DNA from: Clostridia bacterium
GTDB taxonomy: Bacteria; Bacillota; Clostridia; Christensenellales; DTU072
DNA length: 64,000 nucleotides
Direction: 5' to 3'
Assembly (NCBI GenBank): GCA_017403145.1
Contig: JAFQOO010000002.1
Coordinates: 188,408-252,407 of the forward strand
Shown: piece by piece, positions 1-9,968 of the stretch
How the letters are laid out: each line of letters begins with the position of its first letter
Numbering within the stretch: the stretch's first letter is position 1
Made by a program: the position numbers and the translations under genes
The notes under the pieces: model-generated
What the model saw: the letters and a program-made list of their open reading frames with translations, nothing else
Databases searched by the model: none
What the model was told of the DNA's origin: nothing

Positions 1-1
1 A

Positions 2-1003
2 ACTGGTGTTTTGGAAATGGGCGGTTCTAGTATCGAAGTTGGTGGCGGTATGAAGATGACTTCTACCTATTATGATATTCTTTATCCTAATAATACTCCT
101 GCGAACGTTGATGATTTGTACAATGGTTCTTATGGTCTATATACCGCTAAAGAAGAGTATACTCAACTTCCTTCAAGTGATGACCCCGAATATGGTATTA
201 CTGCTAGCCAAGATGGACTAGCACCTATTGGTGAAGTCCTTATCGGCGCATTGCTACCTTTCGCAAGAAGAGGTATTGATACTCCCGAACAAAGCATTAC
301 TTGGAATGGTGACGCTAAGAGTAGTGTTATTACTCCTGATGGCGTTACAGGTAAGTTTAAAGATAACAAAGATTCCTATACCGTTAAGACCGCTGAACAA
401 GTAAAAGAAGAAGCTACTTATCTACGTCCTTACGGCGATGATTGGTATGATGAATATGGCCTAAGCTCACACGATATTTCAACCCATATTATCAACACCA
501 AAACCATTATTCCTAGTTCTGTTAAGATTGAAGAGTTCTATGGCGAAGACGTTAATGGCAAACTATTAAAGTGCTACTCCGCTGAGTTCGAAATCGATAC
601 CGAAACCAATCGTGGTACTCCCGATAGCGCAACTTATTATGCAGAACAACTTTATCTTGCAAACGCTCCCCTAGATTTCTTAAACGAACTTGGTGGTTAC
701 AAACTATATTATAGCGAACTCAAGATTAAGATGACGTTGTTCGAAAATGGTTATATCCGTACTTGGGAAACCGATGAAACTTGGGTTATGTCTGCAAACA
801 TTGATGCAGTTAGCGCAACTTGTACCTTGACTTCACGTAACTTTAGTAATGAAGCATACTGCTACGACCACGATACCATTATGCAAGGATTCGTTAATCG
901 TTGGATAGGCGATAGTGCTAACGTAAATATGCCTATGGAAGACCTACCCTTCTATGACATACTAAAAGATTACGAAAAACAAGCATACGGAACCTATCGT
1001 TAA
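2..1003 (+). CDS. Unknown protein, 5' end cut by window edge
   Basis: The frame is open from base 2, so the gene begins upstream and about 333 C-terminal residues are visible. I do not recognise a family. The visible part is acidic and rich in Tyr, Asp, Thr and Ser, with few Lys/Arg clusters and no hydrophobic stretch long enough for a membrane helix, which resembles the extracellular part of an exported protein or lipoprotein. A TTG at 11 could formally start translation, but it has no ribosome binding site and the frame continues above it. It ends one base before the next gene, so the two are probably co-transcribed. Function unknown; the exported location is inference only. Confidence 0.6.
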   Translation, partial: TGVLEMGGSSIEVGGGMKMTSTYYDILYPNNTPANVDDLYNGSYGLYTAKEEYTQLPSSDDPEYGITASQDGLAPIGEVLIGALLPFARRGIDTPEQSITWNGDAKSSVITPDGVTGKFKDNKDSYTVKTAEQVKEEATYLRPYGDDWYDEYGLSSHDISTHIINTKTIIPSSVKIEEFYGEDVNGKLLKCYSAEFEIDTETNRGTPDSATYYAEQLYLANAPLDFLNELGGYKLYYSELKIKMTLFENGYIRTWETDETWVMSANIDAVSATCTLTSRNFSNEAYCYDHDTIMQGFVNRWIGDSANVNMPMEDLPFYDILKDYEKQAYGTYR

Positions 1004-1004
1004 A

Positions 1005-1271
1005 ATGAAGAAATATACTTTTATTGTTGAAGGCTTGCGTTGTGAAAAATGCGAAGCCAAAGTGAATGAAAATATTCGCAGTGCTGTTGCTGTAAAAAAG
1101 GTTACCTCATCTCACGTTACTGGCGAAACGGTGGTGTTATGCAAAGACAACGTCGACGTTACCGAAATCAAGAAGGTAATAGTTGGTCTTGGACATAAAA
1201 TACTAGAAACCAAAACGGAAGACGTAGTAGAAGAAAAGAAAGGTTTATTCGGTTTCTTCAAGAAAAAGTAA
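1005..1271 (+). CDS. Small heavy-metal-associated (HMA) domain protein
   Basis: An 88-residue protein whose first ~65 residues fit the ferredoxin-like HMA fold: a first strand, the metal-binding loop RCEKCEAKV (CxxC at about residues 13-16), then a helix and strands ending near GLGHKI. HMA proteins bind Cu(I) or similar soft metals and pass them to P-type ATPases or regulators. The tail is acidic, then ends in GLFGFFKKK, a short amphipathic basic tail that might touch membrane. The start ATG follows the upstream stop by one base with no clear ribosome binding site, suggesting translational coupling. No copper ATPase or CsoR-like gene lies nearby, so the metal and partner are unknown. A strong terminator follows. 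Confidence 0.75.
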   Translation: MKKYTFIVEGLRCEKCEAKVNENIRSAVAVKKVTSSHVTGETVVLCKDNVDVTEIKKVIVGLGHKILETKTEDVVEEKKGLFGFFKKK

Positions 1272-1277
1272 AGTAAT

Positions 1278-1316
1278 AATCAGGCGCAATTAGTAAAATA
1301 ATTGCGCCTGATTTTT
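1278..1316 (+). terminator. Rho-independent terminator after the HMA gene
   Basis: A perfect 15-bp stem (1278-1292 pairing with 1299-1313, core CAGGCGCAATTA) closes a 6-base loop and is followed by a run of T. It ends the transcript of the unknown protein and HMA gene. Confidence 0.9.
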
Positions 1317-1345
1317 TGATTTAAAAATATTGTTATTGAATAATC

Positions 1346-1371
1346 AAACGCTATATTATATAGCGTTTTTT
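1346..1371 (+). terminator. Second AT-rich hairpin with T tail
   Basis: AAACGCTATA (1346-1355) pairs with TATAGCGTTT (1359-1368) around a 3-base loop, followed by further T. It lies just downstream of the first terminator and may act as a back-up terminator. Confidence 0.6.
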
Positions 1372-1392
1372 ATTATAAGATTGGTATTAGCA

Positions 1393-1422
1393 TTTACAAA
1401 GGGCGCTGATTTATGGTATAAT
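1393..1422 (+). promoter_or_regulatory. SigA-type promoter for dgt-pcrA-ligA
   Basis: TTTACA at 1393-1398 and TATAAT at 1417-1422 are separated by 18 bases, and the -10 box carries an extended TGG in front. Transcription would start near 1429, leaving a leader of about 25 bases before dgt. Confidence 0.7.
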
Positions 1423-1454
1423 ATAAACATCTCAAAAAGCTTGTTAAGGTGTCT

Positions 1455-2444
1455 ATGAAGGAAGATTATTTGCGTTTTGAAAAAGAGTTTCTTTCCGAGT
1501 ATGCTCAAAAGACGACTGATACGCGCGGTAGGTTGCATTCTGAAACCGAGTGCCCTATGCGTACGGAGTATCAACGTGATAGGGATAGAATACTGCACTC
1601 TAAATCATTTAGAAGGTTAAAGCATAAAACACAAGTATTTTTAGCACCAAGTGGCGACCATTATAGAACTCGTATGACGCATACTCTAGAAGTAATGCAA
1701 ATTGCAAGAACGATGGCTAGGGCTCTTCGTTTGAACGAGGACTTGACTGAAGCAATAGCGTTTGGACACGATTTAGGGCATACACCTTTTGGGCACATAG
1801 GCGAAAGAGTACTAAACGAGCTTTCCGGTAGATTTGAACACAACGAACAAAGCTTAAGAGTAGCCGACGTGTTGGAAAACGATGGAGAGGGACTAAATTT
1901 AACCTACGAGGTTAGAGATGGAATTTTGCAACATAGAAGTGATGGTGTACCTATTACGTTGGAAGGTAAAATAGTAAGCTATGCAGATAGAATTGCATAT
2001 CTAAACCACGATATAGACGATGCAATCAGAGCGGGGCTTATGAGTGAAGATGATATCCCAAAAGAGATAGAAAAGGTGTTGGGTATAGGCAAAAGAGCGA
2101 AAATAAACAATCTGGTAAAAGATATAGTAGTTGAATCAAAAGATAGACCCTATATTAAACAGTCTTGGGAGTTCAAGGAAGCTATGGGCGAGCTCCGCAA
2201 GTTTATGTTTAAGAACGTATATTTTTCCGAACACGCTAGTGCCGAGGAAGTAAAAGCTAAGGAATGGTTGATAAAATTATATGATTTCTTGAAGGAAAAT
2301 CCTCAAGAGGTGCCGGAATTATATCGCAAATTATCGATGTTACCTCATCAGTATTTGCTAGACTATATCGCAGGAATGACCGATACGTACGTTATTAAAC
2401 TACTCGAAAAATATTTCGACTATAAATGGGATAGTATATTATAA
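1455..2444 (+). CDS. dgt: dGTP triphosphohydrolase-like HD-domain protein
   Basis: This belongs to the dGTPase (Dgt) group of HD-domain phosphohydrolases, which cleave dNTPs to deoxynucleoside and triphosphate and so keep nucleotide pools in balance. The N-terminal HSKSFRRLKHKTQVF segment, the HT of RTRMTHTLEV, the metal-binding HD of AFGHDLGHTPFGH and a later YADRIAYLNHD segment are all present in family order. A GTG at 1449 is in frame, but ATG 1455 is better placed behind AAGG (1446-1449); the product is then 329 residues. It is followed after 3 bases by pcrA. In many Bacillota dgt precedes dnaG and rpoD instead, so its pairing here with repair genes is a local arrangement. Confidence 0.93.
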   Translation: MKEDYLRFEKEFLSEYAQKTTDTRGRLHSETECPMRTEYQRDRDRILHSKSFRRLKHKTQVFLAPSGDHYRTRMTHTLEVMQIARTMARALRLNEDLTEAIAFGHDLGHTPFGHIGERVLNELSGRFEHNEQSLRVADVLENDGEGLNLTYEVRDGILQHRSDGVPITLEGKIVSYADRIAYLNHDIDDAIRAGLMSEDDIPKEIEKVLGIGKRAKINNLVKDIVVESKDRPYIKQSWEFKEAMGELRKFMFKNVYFSEHASAEEVKAKEWLIKLYDFLKENPQEVPELYRKLSMLPHQYLLDYIAGMTDTYVIKLLEKYFDYKWDSIL

Positions 2445-2447
2445 GAG

Positions 2448-4694
2448 ATGAATTTACTTGAAAATTTAAATGATGTTCAAAGACAAATAGTAACCGATAC
2501 CGAAGGACAAGTACTTGTTCTTGCCGGTGCAGGCTCTGGTAAAACCAGAGTACTTACGCATAGAGTTGCGTATTTGGTCGGTGAAAAAGGGGTATTTGGT
2601 TCCAACGTTTTGGCAATAACTTTTACTAATAAAGCTACCGCGGAAATGAGAGAGCGTTTAGATGCTTTACTTGGCGAAGAACACGGCGTTTGGATATCAA
2701 CCATACATTCGCTCGCGGCACGTATTTTAAGGCGATTTGGCGAATATATAGGCTATGATAAGAACTTTTCTATCTACGACGAAACCGATTCAAGTCGCGT
2801 AATAGCAAAGGTTATACAAGAGGCACAAATAGACGAGGCTAGGTTTATCGAAGCTCTAAAAGGTCATATATCAAAGGCTAAGAATGAGGGTATGAGCCCG
2901 GAAGAGTATTATCACGAGATTAACGGGTTTGTAAACGATGCCGACAAAATTGCTAAATTATACGCTAGATATGATGAACTACTTCAACAAAACAATGCAA
3001 TGGATTTCGACGACCTATTGCATAAGCTAAAAAAATTGCTTTTAACTTGTGATGAGTGTCGCGTTTACTATCAAAATAAGTTTAGATATATCCACGTTGA
3101 CGAGTTCCAAGATACAAATAGAGTGCAATATGAGATAATAAAAATACTTGCCGAAAAATGGGGCAACCTATTTGTTGTAGGAGATGACGACCAAAGTATT
3201 TATGGTTGGAGAGGAGCTGTAGTAGAGAACATATTAAACTTTGATAAGGAGTTTAAAGATTGTAAAGTCTATAAGTTGCTTGAAAATTATCGCTCCACGT
3301 CGGAAATACTAGATTGTGCAAACAACGTTATAATGAACAATAAGGCCCGCCACGAAAAGAAATTGTTTACCAATCGTGGTAAGGGTGTTAAAGTCGAGTA
3401 TTATAACGCTTGGAGTGATAGGAACGAGGCTGAATGGGTTGTAGGTAAAATAGAGTCCCTAGTTTTTTATAACGGATACCGAAAATCAGATTTTGCGATT
3501 TTAGTAAGAGCAAACTCATTAACTAGAATTATCGAGCAAACGCTACAAAGCGCAAGGCTAAACTATAAAGTAATAGGTGGCTTCAAATTCTTTGATAGAA
3601 AAGAAATTCAAGACGTATTGGCATATATGAGGGCTATATCCAACTCTAAAGATGGCTCTGCTATTGAACGTATTATCAATTTCCCCGCAAGAGGAATAGG
3701 TGATGCAACCGTTCAAAAGCTTGACTATTATGCTAGAGAAAGAAATACTTCTATGCTTAAGGTTTTGCTAGAGCTTGATGAACACGAGCTATATCTTCCA
3801 AAAGGAACTGCTAAAAAGGTAGAACCGTTTGCGGAAATAATGCGTGATTTATATGCTAATAAAAATCTACCTGTAGATTTATTTATGCAATACGTTGTAG
3901 AGCGTGTGGGCTTTGAAAAGTATTATACCGCTAATGATAAAGAAGAAGAGGTAGCTAGATGGGAAAATATTGGTCAGCTACTCAATTATGCTAAAGAATT
4001 TTGCTTAAGCCATCCCACCTATACTTTGCAAGAGTTTTTAGAAACTGTTACTTTAGAAGAAAGCAGTAAAGACGATACTCCATATGATAAAGATAAAGTA
4101 ACCATTGCTACTATGCACTCCGTTAAAGGCTTGGAGTTTAGAGTGGTATTTATAGTTGGTTGTGCAGAAGAAGTATTTCCAACTGCTCAATCTATAAGAT
4201 GTGGCACGGTAGAAGAGGAAAGAAGAATAATGTACGTTGCAATTACTCGTGCGAAAGAGAGGTTATACATTTCCAATCCTCAAAAGCTATATCGCTTTGG
4301 TAAAGTGCAAGATTGTTTACCTTCTAGATTTGTTCAAGAAGCAAAGGGTGAGTTAGAGAATAGTTATAAATTGTTCCAAGAAAGGTCAAGATATCTAGAT
4401 GGTCTAGGTAAAAGACCTACCTATCTTGACGACGAGCCTGCATCTTCTAGAATTAAGAACAATGCATCAACAAGACCGCAACCTATTGTTCCAAAGCCCA
4501 AGACCGCAAAACCGGTAGCTAAAGATTTGACAGGCTTTGTAGCTGGAGCAAAGGTAAAACATCCTAACTATGGAGAGGGTAGCATCATCATAGTGATAGG
4601 CGAGGGTGCAAACGCTACCGCAACTATAGGTTTCCCCGGATTAGGTGTTAAGAAGTTTATACTTGCTCTGGCACCTTTAACACTTATTAAGTAG
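2448..4694 (+). CDS. pcrA: ATP-dependent DNA helicase PcrA (UvrD family)
   Basis: A superfamily 1A 3'-5' helicase used in nucleotide excision repair, plasmid replication and removal of stalled RNA polymerase. Motifs appear in order: Walker A GAGSGKT at residues 27-33, TFTNKAT (motif Ia), DEFQDT at 218 (Walker B), GDDDQSIYGWRGA at 245 (motif III), then ATMHSVKGLEF and YVAITRAKERLYIS (motifs V and VI) near the C terminus of the core. The last ~55 residues (from GFVAGAKVKHPNYGEG) match the Tudor-like C-terminal domain by which PcrA binds RNA polymerase. Length 748 is normal. ATG 2448 lies 3 bases after dgt; ligA follows at 9 bases, the usual pcrA-ligA pairing. Confidence 0.97.
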   Translation: MNLLENLNDVQRQIVTDTEGQVLVLAGAGSGKTRVLTHRVAYLVGEKGVFGSNVLAITFTNKATAEMRERLDALLGEEHGVWISTIHSLAARILRRFGEYIGYDKNFSIYDETDSSRVIAKVIQEAQIDEARFIEALKGHISKAKNEGMSPEEYYHEINGFVNDADKIAKLYARYDELLQQNNAMDFDDLLHKLKKLLLTCDECRVYYQNKFRYIHVDEFQDTNRVQYEIIKILAEKWGNLFVVGDDDQSIYGWRGAVVENILNFDKEFKDCKVYKLLENYRSTSEILDCANNVIMNNKARHEKKLFTNRGKGVKVEYYNAWSDRNEAEWVVGKIESLVFYNGYRKSDFAILVRANSLTRIIEQTLQSARLNYKVIGGFKFFDRKEIQDVLAYMRAISNSKDGSAIERIINFPARGIGDATVQKLDYYARERNTSMLKVLLELDEHELYLPKGTAKKVEPFAEIMRDLYANKNLPVDLFMQYVVERVGFEKYYTANDKEEEVARWENIGQLLNYAKEFCLSHPTYTLQEFLETVTLEESSKDDTPYDKDKVTIATMHSVKGLEFRVVFIVGCAEEVFPTAQSIRCGTVEEERRIMYVAITRAKERLYISNPQKLYRFGKVQDCLPSRFVQEAKGELENSYKLFQERSRYLDGLGKRPTYLDDEPASSRIKNNASTRPQPIVPKPKTAKPVAKDLTGFVAGAKVKHPNYGEGSIIIVIGEGANATATIGFPGLGVKKFILALAPLTLIK

Positions 4695-6650
<1,956 letters not shown>

Positions 6651-6697
6651 AAATTTATTTTTATTGTGGATAACTCCAAATATTTTTACTAAAATAC

Positions 6698-6725
6698 TTT
6701 ACATATCGCGTGCGTGTGTTAAAAT
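6698..6725 (+). promoter_or_regulatory. Promoter placing +1 at the next start codon
   Basis: TTTACA (6698-6703), a 16-base spacer and TAAAAT (6720-6725). The expected start of transcription, about 7 bases on, is the A of ATG 6732, and there is no Shine-Dalgarno sequence between, so the mRNA may be leaderless. Confidence 0.5.
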
Positions 6726-6731
6726 TTAAGT

Positions 6732-7706
6732 ATGGCAAGCGGTAAATTAAGTGGTCAAAGTTTAAGAGAAAACGTTTTGAACCTTCTTGGTAGACGAAGA
6801 AAGGAAGTCTTGGTTGGTGCCAACCTAGGCGGAGATTGTGCTTCGTTGATAGGAGAAGGTTCTTTTGTCGTTCACACCGACCCCATTACCGGCGCAACCA
6901 AAGAAATTGGCTCGCTTGCGGTAAAGGTTGTTTTAAACGATATTTCCGCGGGTTTTGGCGAGCCTATTGCATTGCTTTTAACTTTGCTTTTACCCGAAAA
7001 TATGGATGAGTGCGACGTTAAAAATATTATGCAAGATGCAGAACAAGAAGCTAAAAAATGGAATACCGAAATAATTGGCGGACACACCGAGTTTACCGAT
7101 GCGGTCAATCGTCCTATAGTAAATGCTGTTGGTATAGGAAAAAGAGCAATCGATTTTAAACCATATAAGCCTACTGTTGGCGACGAGGTTATAATAACAA
7201 AAAATATAGCGCTAGAAGGAAGCTTTATTCTTGCCGAGCAATATCACGATAGATTTGATTTTTCTTACGAGGAAGAACAAGAATTAAAGAAATATGCACA
7301 AAATACTTCGGTTATGCAAGAAGCAGCTATCGTTCGTAATAGTGGTATCAATGCTATAATGCACGACGTTACAGAGGGTGGAATATTTGGTGCACTTGCG
7401 GAAATTTGCGATATAGCGAACGTTGGCATACAAATAAGTTGTGCAAGCATTCCTATTTCTAAACTTACGCTAAAGATTTGCTCCAAACTAGATGTGAACC
7501 CATATAAGCTTATTTCTAGTGGAAGTATGATTATCATAACTAATAGAGCAAGCGATTTATGTGAGCTTATAAGAAATAATGGTATAGAGGCAGTAGTTAT
7601 CGGTAAAGTAATAGAAGGAAGAAACCTTTACGTTTTGGACGATAATGGAGAAAATATAAAAACATTTGCGGAAAGAGATGAGTTGTACCGCAAAATTGGA
7701 GAATAA
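6732..7706 (+). CDS. AIR synthase / HypE-like ATP-binding protein
   Basis: A member of the PurM/ThiL/HypE/SelD superfamily, whose dimers bind ATP and activate an oxygen or carboxylate of their substrate. Visible signs are the glycine-rich GANLGGDCASLIG near residues 35-47, the HTDPITGATKEIGSLAVKVV segment with a conserved Asp-containing NDISAGFGEP, and the C-terminal DVTEGGIFGAL motif typical of AIR synthase C domains. It looks closer to HypE (hydrogenase maturation) than to ThiL, but no hypABCDF genes are present, so the substrate cannot be named. It precedes yicC with its stop one base before that start, so it heads this operon-like run. Confidence 0.75.
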   Translation: MASGKLSGQSLRENVLNLLGRRRKEVLVGANLGGDCASLIGEGSFVVHTDPITGATKEIGSLAVKVVLNDISAGFGEPIALLLTLLLPENMDECDVKNIMQDAEQEAKKWNTEIIGGHTEFTDAVNRPIVNAVGIGKRAIDFKPYKPTVGDEVIITKNIALEGSFILAEQYHDRFDFSYEEEQELKKYAQNTSVMQEAAIVRNSGINAIMHDVTEGGIFGALAEICDIANVGIQISCASIPISKLTLKICSKLDVNPYKLISSGSMIIITNRASDLCELIRNNGIEAVVIGKVIEGRNLYVLDDNGENIKTFAERDELYRKIGE

Positions 7707-7707
7707 T

Positions 7708-8577
7708 ATGTATAGTATGACGGGTTATGGCAAGGGTGTTGCCGAAAAAGACCAAAGAAAAATCACAATTGAAATCAAAACCGTAAATCATAGGTTTTCC
7801 GATTTTACCTTCAAAATGCCGAGAAATTTCCAATTTGCAGAAGGAACGTTGAGGACTTTGTTGAACTCTAAAATCAAGAGAGGACACGCAGACGTCTATT
7901 TGACCTACGAAGACTCTAGAGTAGTATCCACTGTTGCATTGAACGTTGCTCTTGCCGAGGGATATAAACAAATAGGCGAAGAATTGCAAAAAATAGGTTA
8001 CCAAAACAATTTGAGTGCAGAGTCTTTAATCCGCATACCCGAAATGGTAAAGACTACTGCGCTAGAAGAAGATGAAGAGCTTTTAATGTCGCTTGTTAAA
8101 GAGTCCGCGGAAATTGCACTAAATAATCTTCTAGAAATGCGTAAGAACGAGGGTACAAGATTAGTTAGTGATATCAAGATAAAACTAAACGATATTGCTG
8201 TGGCTGTTGAAGAAATTGCTAGTCGCGCTCCCGAAGTAGCAAAAGAATATCGTGAAAAATTGACTGCCCGCGTTCAAGAAGCACTTGCTCAAAGTGATAT
8301 AGACGAAGGTAGAATTGCACTTGAAGTTGCAGTATTTATAGATAGAGCGAATATCGATGAAGAAATCACTCGTCTTCGTGGACATCTTGCACATTATCAA
8401 GATATATTCAACGAAGGTGGAGCAGTTGGTAAAAAGCTTGATTTCTTAACACAAGAAGCAAATCGTGAAACCAATACTATCGGTTCAAAATGTAACGATA
8501 TGTACATAACAAAACGAGTATTATTCCTAAAAAATCAAATAGAAATGATACGCGAACAAATACAAAATCTAGAATAA
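7708..8577 (+). CDS. YicC/YloC-family endoribonuclease
   Basis: The N terminus MYSMTGYGKG and the C-terminal block KLDFLTQEANRETNTIGSK are hallmarks of the YicC family, endoribonucleases that take part in RNA turnover in bacteria. The frame extends upstream to ATG 7666, but the family N terminus and a GGAG at 7698-7701 (6-base spacing) place the start at 7708, one base after the preceding stop, giving 289 residues. In many Bacillota this gene is followed by remA, gmk and rpoZ; here rpoZ follows directly and gmk is missing. Confidence 0.92.
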   Translation: MYSMTGYGKGVAEKDQRKITIEIKTVNHRFSDFTFKMPRNFQFAEGTLRTLLNSKIKRGHADVYLTYEDSRVVSTVALNVALAEGYKQIGEELQKIGYQNNLSAESLIRIPEMVKTTALEEDEELLMSLVKESAEIALNNLLEMRKNEGTRLVSDIKIKLNDIAVAVEEIASRAPEVAKEYREKLTARVQEALAQSDIDEGRIALEVAVFIDRANIDEEITRLRGHLAHYQDIFNEGGAVGKKLDFLTQEANRETNTIGSKCNDMYITKRVLFLKNQIEMIREQIQNLE

Positions 8578-8598
8578 TTTTATAAGGAGAATATAAAA

Positions 8599-8793
8599 AT
8601 GATTGAACCTCCCATTGACAAACTTATCAAAAAAGCACCTTGCCGTTATGCACTAGTACTCGGCATCACCAAGCGCGCAAAAGACTTGCAAGATATGGAA
8701 AGCAACGAGCTTGAAGAATCCAATATGAAAGCAGTTTCCTACGCAGCTAAAGAAATCTACGAGGACAAAATTAAGATTATCGTAAACAAGTAA
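8599..8793 (+). CDS. rpoZ: RNA polymerase omega subunit
   Basis: A 64-residue omega subunit that helps fold and hold the beta' subunit of RNA polymerase. It starts MIEPPIDKLIKKAPCRYALVL, matching the family pattern of a short leader, a Ser/Cys-R-Y/F-x-L-V helix, then ITKRAKDL, and ends with conserved Ala and Glu residues in KAVSYAAKEI. AAGGAG at 8584-8589 stands 9 bases before ATG 8599. Its stop overlaps the coaBC start by one base (TAATG), so the two are translationally coupled. Confidence 0.92.
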   Translation: MIEPPIDKLIKKAPCRYALVLGITKRAKDLQDMESNELEESNMKAVSYAAKEIYEDKIKIIVNK

Positions 8794-9968
8794 TGAAAAA
8801 GACCATTATCCTAGGGGTAAGCGGTGGAATTGCTATATATAAATCCTGCGAAATAGTTTCTAGGTTCGTAAAACTTGGCTATGACGTTAGGGTTGTTATG
8901 ACGCGCAATGCTACCGAATTCGTTACACCCTTAACTTTTGAAACCCTGTCGAACAACAAGGTAGTTATCGAAACCTTTGATAAGGATAGGGAATTTGAAG
9001 TGGAGCATATAAGTTATGCCAAGCTTGCCTCTGCCTTTGTTATAGCGCCTGCAACTGCAAACGTAATAGCAAAAATTGCCGATGGCATATGCGACGATAT
9101 GCTTACTACTACGATTTCCGCAACCAAAGCTCCAGTATATATTTGCCCTGCAATGAATACGAATATGTATCTTAATCCAATAACGCAAGCAAATATTCAA
9201 AAGTTAAAAGATTTGGGTTATATCTTTATTGAGCCTACCGAGGGAAGACTTGCTTGTGGCGACGTTGGTAAAGGTAAAATGGAAGAGCCTATAAATATCG
9301 TAAATATAGTTGATAAGGCACTTACCCCTAATCCCGATTATCGTGGCAAGAAAGTTATGGTTACCGCCGGAGGAACAGAAGAACCTATAGATGGAGTTCG
9401 TTTTATAGGCAATCGTTCGTCTGGCAAAATGGGTATGGCTATAGCCCAAGCTGTTCTTGAAAGAGGCGGAGAGGTAATTTTGGTTAAGGCGAAGGTAACT
9501 GCTCTCATTCCCAAAGGAATAGAAGTTATCGACGTTAAAACTACCGAAGAAATGCGAAATGCAGTAATAGGCAACCTTGATAAAGTCGACGTTGTTGTTA
9601 TGGCTGCAGCGCCCGGGGATTATAAGGTAAAAAACTATTCTCAAAGCAAAATTAAGAGTGAAAGCCTTACTTTAGAGCTTGTTAAAAACCCTGATATTGC
9701 AAAAGAAGTCGGCGCAATCAAAGGTGATAAAAAGCTCGTGGTATTTGCAGCTGAAACCGATGATTTGCTACAAAACGCACTCAAGAAATTGCAGGCAAAG
9801 AATGGGGACTTGATGGTAGCAAACGACGTTACTATGGAAGGAGCTGGCTTTAACGTAGATACCAATATAGCAACGTTAATTACCGCAAACGGTGCACTGA
9901 CTTGCCTAGAAAAGATGCCCAAAACCGAGCTTGCTCACGTTATACTTGATGCTTTACTAGAAATCTAA
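8793..9968 (+). CDS. coaBC: Bifunctional CoaBC (phosphopantothenoylcysteine synthetase/decarboxylase)
   Basis: Makes 4'-phosphopantetheine for coenzyme A in two steps. The N-terminal CoaC flavoprotein (residues 1 to about 180) has GVSGGIAIYKS for FMN, PAMNTNMYLNP for substrate, and the active-site cysteine loop GRLACGDVGKGKM. The C-terminal CoaB ligase shows TAGGTEEPIDGVRFIGNRSSGKMG, an AAPGDYK motif where most relatives have AAVADY or AAVADW, and FAAETDD. Length 391 is normal. It overlaps rpoZ and priA by one base each, giving a tight rpoZ-coaBC-priA unit common in Bacillota. Confidence 0.96.
   Translation: MKKTIILGVSGGIAIYKSCEIVSRFVKLGYDVRVVMTRNATEFVTPLTFETLSNNKVVIETFDKDREFEVEHISYAKLASAFVIAPATANVIAKIADGICDDMLTTTISATKAPVYICPAMNTNMYLNPITQANIQKLKDLGYIFIEPTEGRLACGDVGKGKMEEPINIVNIVDKALTPNPDYRGKKVMVTAGGTEEPIDGVRFIGNRSSGKMGMAIAQAVLERGGEVILVKAKVTALIPKGIEVIDVKTTEEMRNAVIGNLDKVDVVVMAAAPGDYKVKNYSQSKIKSESLTLELVKNPDIAKEVGAIKGDKKLVVFAAETDDLLQNALKKLQAKNGDLMVANDVTMEGAGFNVDTNIATLITANGALTCLEKMPKTELAHVILDALLEI

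Noticed and set aside
6732..7706. Assignment as thiamine-monophosphate kinase or HypE
   Set aside because: The superfamily is clear but motifs do not settle the branch, and no thi or hyp genes are near, so no symbol was given.
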